From: Thermoproteota archaeon
GTDB lineage: Archaea; Korarchaeota; Korarchaeia; Korarchaeales; Korarchaeaceae
Length of the DNA: 21,787 nucleotides
Direction of reading: 5' to 3'
NCBI GenBank assembly: GCA_003661365.1
Contig: QMVZ01000009.1
Span: forward strand, 1 to 21,787
The notes below the pieces were generated by a model. It saw nothing but the letters and a program-made list of their open reading frames with translations. It searched no databases and was not told the origin of the DNA. The first letter of the stretch is position 1; every line of letters begins with the position of its first letter. This document shows, in pieces, positions 18,864 to 21,787 of this stretch. The position numbers and the translations under genes are program-made.

Positions 18864-21482
18864 ATGTCTAGTAGGCTAGCCTTCTTCCTAGTAATTTTGT
18901 TGACCGCCACCATAGTCGGAAGCATGCAAGGAACATATGACGTTCTTACATCTTTCCCGAGCACTAAATCCCCTAAAGGTTCAACCTCAAGCTTGGGAAC
19001 ATGGTTCAAGGATCAGAGGAGAAATTCAGAGATACAAACTATGATGGACATGGGGATGCAAACGATATACGCCACGGAGGACGCTTTTATTACTGACGTA
19101 ACTCCTGACACAAACTATGGATCTGATGGGTATCTACACGTTGGAAAATACGATGGAGGTACATATAGGGCAGTTCTCTACTTTCCCTTAGATTCCATTC
19201 CAGCCGGGGCAAAAATAAAAGAGGCAAGGCTCTATCTAAGGGCACAATCGTTTACCTCTATTTCGGGTACAATGAGTATACGAGCAAAGAGACTTCCCAG
19301 GGGTTTTACTGAGAACTGCGTAACCTGGAGGAAAAGGACCTGTACGCAAGATTGGCTGCATGAGGGAGGAGATCACGTCAACCCAACGGCAAGCACGACG
19401 GTAAGTTTTAGTGACTGCTTGCTTGTGAATTGGGACATAACTGAGTTTGTGCAAGGAGTTGTAAACGGCGATTACGAGAACTACGGCTTAATGCTCCTTT
19501 CCGAAGATCCCTTCAGAGCGAACTTCTATTCTAGGGAAGGAGCAAGCGTTCCTCCTACTTGCTCAAGTGACGATCGACCGCGAATTGTGGTTTATTACAT
19601 GAAGATCTCATTGACGGATCCAAGCGGAGGAGAGGACCTAAAGGCGGGTGAAACATTCACGATTAAGTGGTTGACATCGGAACCAGGAGGATTTGTCGAG
19701 CTGTATTACTCAGTTGACGGGGGAGCTAGCTATAATCTCATAGATTGCGTCCCGAACCCATCTACAAGCGGTTCATACGATTGGACGGTTCCCACAGAGG
19801 ACTCCACCAATTGTAAGATAAAGGCTGTTTGGAAGTCAAGCTGCGGAACTCCGTCTGAAGAGTACTGTACGGATGTGAGCGCTGGAACTTTCAAGATCAC
19901 CACAGAATATGAGATACACCTTACAGCGCCAACAGCTGGGGAAACCATAACGGCTGGGGAAACGTATAGGATAAGGTGGGAGACCTCAGCTCCAGGCAAT
20001 AAGGTTGAAATTAGATTCTCTTATGATGGCGGATTTTCTTGGACTAAGATAGACTGCATAGATAACACCGGCGGAACGATGAGTTACGACTGGGAGGTTC
20101 CGGAGATAGAGTCAAGCAATTGTCTGATAGAGGTTAAGGTGATAAGCAATTGCTTTGGCATGTTTTTAGACATATACGACACGGATAGAGCAGGTCCCTT
20201 CGCAATAGCCATGCCAGAGGAGCCAGATTTCCTCATAGGTATATCTCCTGGAGAAAATAGCGTGGAAGCAGGCAAACAGGCATCCTACACAGTTTCAATA
20301 ACCCCGACAGGAGGTTTCTCAGGAACCCTTAGCCTAACAGTTTCAGGACTGCCCGGGGATGTAACGTACCAGCTGAACCCTGCTGGTGCCTACGCCTACT
20401 CTCTCGTGATCAGTACAGGGGAAACGACCGGAACATTTGTGTTCACGGTCACAGCCAGTGGAGGGGGAAAGACCCACAGCGACACCGCGACCCTGATCAT
20501 AAATCCTGCTCCTCCACCACCCGCACCTCCATCTACACCATCCTCTCCTTCTCCTACGCCTTCGCCCACCCCGTCGCCAACTCCATCGCCCTCTCCTTCT
20601 CCCACTGCTTCCTCATTTAACTTCGTGCTAAGCGTCAAGCCTCCGAAAGTAAACGTAGGACCCGGAGGAACCATCTCGTTTAAGGTGGAGGTGGAGCTTA
20701 CCTCTGGAACCGCTGAGACCGTGCATCTAAGTGTCGAAGGGCTTCCATCTGATTTCACCTGGAGCTTCGATCAGTCATCCATCTTACCAACCGGAATCTC
20801 TACTCTAAACGTGAAAGCTGGTAGTACGCCAGGAACCTATACTTTCATCATCAAAGGAGAAGGCGGGGGAGCATCAAGTTCAGCAACAGCAACAATAGTA
20901 ATTAGCGAACATGGTAAATGCGTTGTTGCAACCGCAACCTACGGTAGCGAGCTGTCTGATGAGGTTCAGCTCCTGAGAGGGTTCAGAGACAACATCGTCA
21001 TGAGAAGCTTTCTCGGCAGATCCTTCATGCGTGCCTTCAATAAGTTCTACTACTCTTGGAGTCCCGCCGTGGCATCAGCCATAGAGGAAAATAAGGGTCT
21101 AAGGACATTTATGAGAGCATTCCTGTATCCGATAATCTACACTCTAAGGATATGCCAAAAGCTGTTTGAACCCTTGGCCAAGGCTAACATCGAAGTCGGT
21201 TTCTTGCTGATGGAGGTGGTTAGCTGCGCGATTCTCGGGGTCATATACATGTCACCTGTGCTGTATATGCTCGGAAGAATAGATGAAAGGCTCAAGGGCC
21301 GTAGGTCACTTAGGATCGTTCTCCTTAGTGTTGCCTCATCCCTGACGCTAGTACTCGCTTCTTACATGCTTGGAAGTAGCGCACTAGCGATGGCATCAAC
21401 CTCGGTCCTTGCACTGTCGGCTATGGCTTTGGGGGCTAAAACATCAACTTCGTGGCTGGGTAAGCTTTTTTCAAGGCTTTAA
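18864..21482 (+). CDS. Large secreted, C-terminally anchored surface protein with DNRLRE-like, Ig-like and CFI-box regions
   Basis: The 872-residue protein has a signal peptide (RLAFFLVILLTATIVGS, 4-20). Residues 66-246 resemble DNRLRE/CBM96-type beta domains (YATEDAFITDVTPDTNYGS, YRAVLYFPLDSIPAGAKI, ARLYLRA, VTWRKRTC, WDITEFVQGVVNG, FYSREG, PRIVVYY). Two Ig-like repeats follow (about 247-346 and 350-449), each with AGETxxIxW and YDWxVP plus several cysteines suited to disulphides. There are two more beta domains (456-547, 584-680) separated by a Pro/Ser/Thr linker with PTPSP repeats (548-581). Residues 686-694 read CVVATATYG, the start of a CFI-box-like C-terminal region (LLRGFRDN, YYSWSPAVASAIEE), and three membrane helices (about 779-802, 816-838, 839-858) close the protein. 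It probably sits on the cell surface and may bind polysaccharide or partner cells; no catalytic site is visible. ATG 18864 follows GAGG. Confidence 0.8.
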   Translation: MSSRLAFFLVILLTATIVGSMQGTYDVLTSFPSTKSPKGSTSSLGTWFKDQRRNSEIQTMMDMGMQTIYATEDAFITDVTPDTNYGSDGYLHVGKYDGGTYRAVLYFPLDSIPAGAKIKEARLYLRAQSFTSISGTMSIRAKRLPRGFTENCVTWRKRTCTQDWLHEGGDHVNPTASTTVSFSDCLLVNWDITEFVQGVVNGDYENYGLMLLSEDPFRANFYSREGASVPPTCSSDDRPRIVVYYMKISLTDPSGGEDLKAGETFTIKWLTSEPGGFVELYYSVDGGASYNLIDCVPNPSTSGSYDWTVPTEDSTNCKIKAVWKSSCGTPSEEYCTDVSAGTFKITTEYEIHLTAPTAGETITAGETYRIRWETSAPGNKVEIRFSYDGGFSWTKIDCIDNTGGTMSYDWEVPEIESSNCLIEVKVISNCFGMFLDIYDTDRAGPFAIAMPEEPDFLIGISPGENSVEAGKQASYTVSITPTGGFSGTLSLTVSGLPGDVTYQLNPAGAYAYSLVISTGETTGTFVFTVTASGGGKTHSDTATLIINPAPPPPAPPSTPSSPSPTPSPTPSPTPSPSPSPTASSFNFVLSVKPPKVNVGPGGTISFKVEVELTSGTAETVHLSVEGLPSDFTWSFDQSSILPTGISTLNVKAGSTPGTYTFIIKGEGGGASSSATATIVISEHGKCVVATATYGSELSDEVQLLRGFRDNIVMRSFLGRSFMRAFNKFYYSWSPAVASAIEENKGLRTFMRAFLYPIIYTLRICQKLFEPLAKANIEVGFLLMEVVSCAILGVIYMSPVLYMLGRIDERLKGRRSLRIVLLSVASSLTLVLASYMLGSSALAMASTSVLALSAMALGAKTSTSWLGKLFSRL

Positions 21483-21593
21483 CCCAGCCTCTTTTCTTGC
21501 ATCCAACCTGCTACGTAGATCGTTCGCCTTTTTCTGGCTATAAAGGGGGTCGTATCATGCCCACTTAAATCTGATTTCTCGCTAAATTGTAAT

Positions 21594-21601
21594 CATTTAA
21601 A
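21594..21601 (+). promoter_or_regulatory. TATA-like box before the last gene
   Basis: ATTTAAAG is about 25 bases upstream of the ATG at 21621, so the transcript may be leaderless. The remaining 21483-21593 sequence has short T-rich tracts (for example CCTTTTTC near 21528) that could end the preceding transcript, and no recognisable gene. Confidence 0.4.
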
Positions 21602-21620
21602 GAGTTCGGGATCACTTAAA

Positions 21621-21787
21621 ATGAAGATGAGTGAGTTAGGGGAGAGACCTCTTAAGCTGGAGATAATCAACGCAAAAGAAATACACCTATCCAGCGACGA
21701 CATCCACATGCTTGCTGAGATAGAAGTGCATCCAGAGGTTGCTAAATGGGACATTCTTGCCTTTGAAGGAGATGTTGAAAAAGCATA
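21621..21787 (+). CDS. Probable GNAT-type N-acetyltransferase, N-terminal fragment (runs off the window end)
   Basis: Fifty-five codons are present, starting MKMSELGERPLKLEIINAKE, then SSDDIHMLAEIEVHPEVAKWD and ILAFEGDVEKA. The IEVHPEVAKWD segment resembles the start of several archaeal GNAT acetyltransferases, in which a residue block around HPEVxxW follows the first strand-helix unit. The acetyl-CoA-binding motif would lie beyond the window, so the family call is tentative. The ATG at 21621 has a TATA-like box 25 bases upstream and a GGGATC at 21608-21613. A second ATG at 21627 is possible. The frame stays open to the window edge with no stop. Confidence 0.5.
   Translation, partial: MKMSELGERPLKLEIINAKEIHLSSDDIHMLAEIEVHPEVAKWDILAFEGDVEKA

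Noticed and set aside
20506..20610. Short repeats that might suggest a CRISPR or satellite array
   Set aside because: They are codon-level repeats encoding the PTPSP linker inside a coding frame, without spacers.
20396..20758. 120-codon minus-strand frame rich in Gly/Glu/Val
   Set aside because: It is the complement of the Pro/Ser/Thr linker of the surface protein, a typical shadow of a low-complexity stretch.

Overview
This window looks like chromosomal core sequence from a thermophilic archaeon. The markers are topoisomerase VI subunit B, a Dim2/Pno1 KH protein, Rio1 kinase, aIF1A, aIF2-beta, RadA, CDP-archaeol synthase, a UPF0147 protein, archaeal TATA boxes and an intron-bearing tRNA. 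FtsZ together with a full-length Hef helicase-nuclease argues against ordinary Sulfolobales or Thermoproteales. A tRNA-Ile with a UAU anticodon is rare in archaea. I infer a deep TACK-type lineage, with Korarchaeota the best guess, but there is no rRNA here to prove it.

Layout. 1-2891 (minus): a tightly packed information-processing operon, read from 2891 down to 1 as OB-fold protein, aIF2-beta, aIF1A, Rio1, Dim2, Top6B (cut by the window edge). 2953-3085 (plus): a tRNA gene that can be folded into tRNA-Ile(UAU) by removing two introns, each in a bulge-helix-bulge motif. 3103-6608: surface/lipid-glycan genes, namely a DUF354 glycosyltransferase-like protein, a two-helix membrane protein, two paralogous polyprenyl-phosphate sugar-1-phosphate transferases and a dicluster ferredoxin. 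6564-9490 (minus): both subunits of the glycine decarboxylase P-protein; GcvH lies apart at 14556. 9491-9863 is a 373-base regulatory gap with a near-perfect 18-bp palindrome and a strong TATA box. It is followed by a 45-residue ribbon-helix-helix protein coupled to ftsZ.

11214-12338 (minus) is an ATP-NAD kinase-family protein. 12452-17804 (plus) is rich in recombination and repair genes: a RadB-like ATPase, CarS, RadA, GcvH, Hef, and an unrecognised 151-residue protein translationally coupled to Hef. 17828-18178 (minus) is a ZNRD2/SSSCA1-type zinc ribbon and 18287-18553 is UPF0147, ending in a terminator-like hairpin. 18554-18863 is a 310-base gap with two copies of a 13-base repeat. 18864-21482 encodes a secreted, membrane-anchored surface protein with DNRLRE-like, Ig-like and CFI-box regions. 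The window ends inside a probable acetyltransferase gene.

I saw no insertion sequence, prophage, CRISPR array or defence island. The most noteworthy items are the two-intron tRNA-Ile(UAU), the RHH-ftsZ pair with its upstream palindrome, the uncharacterised Hef-coupled gene, and the repeat-bearing hairpin upstream of the surface protein.
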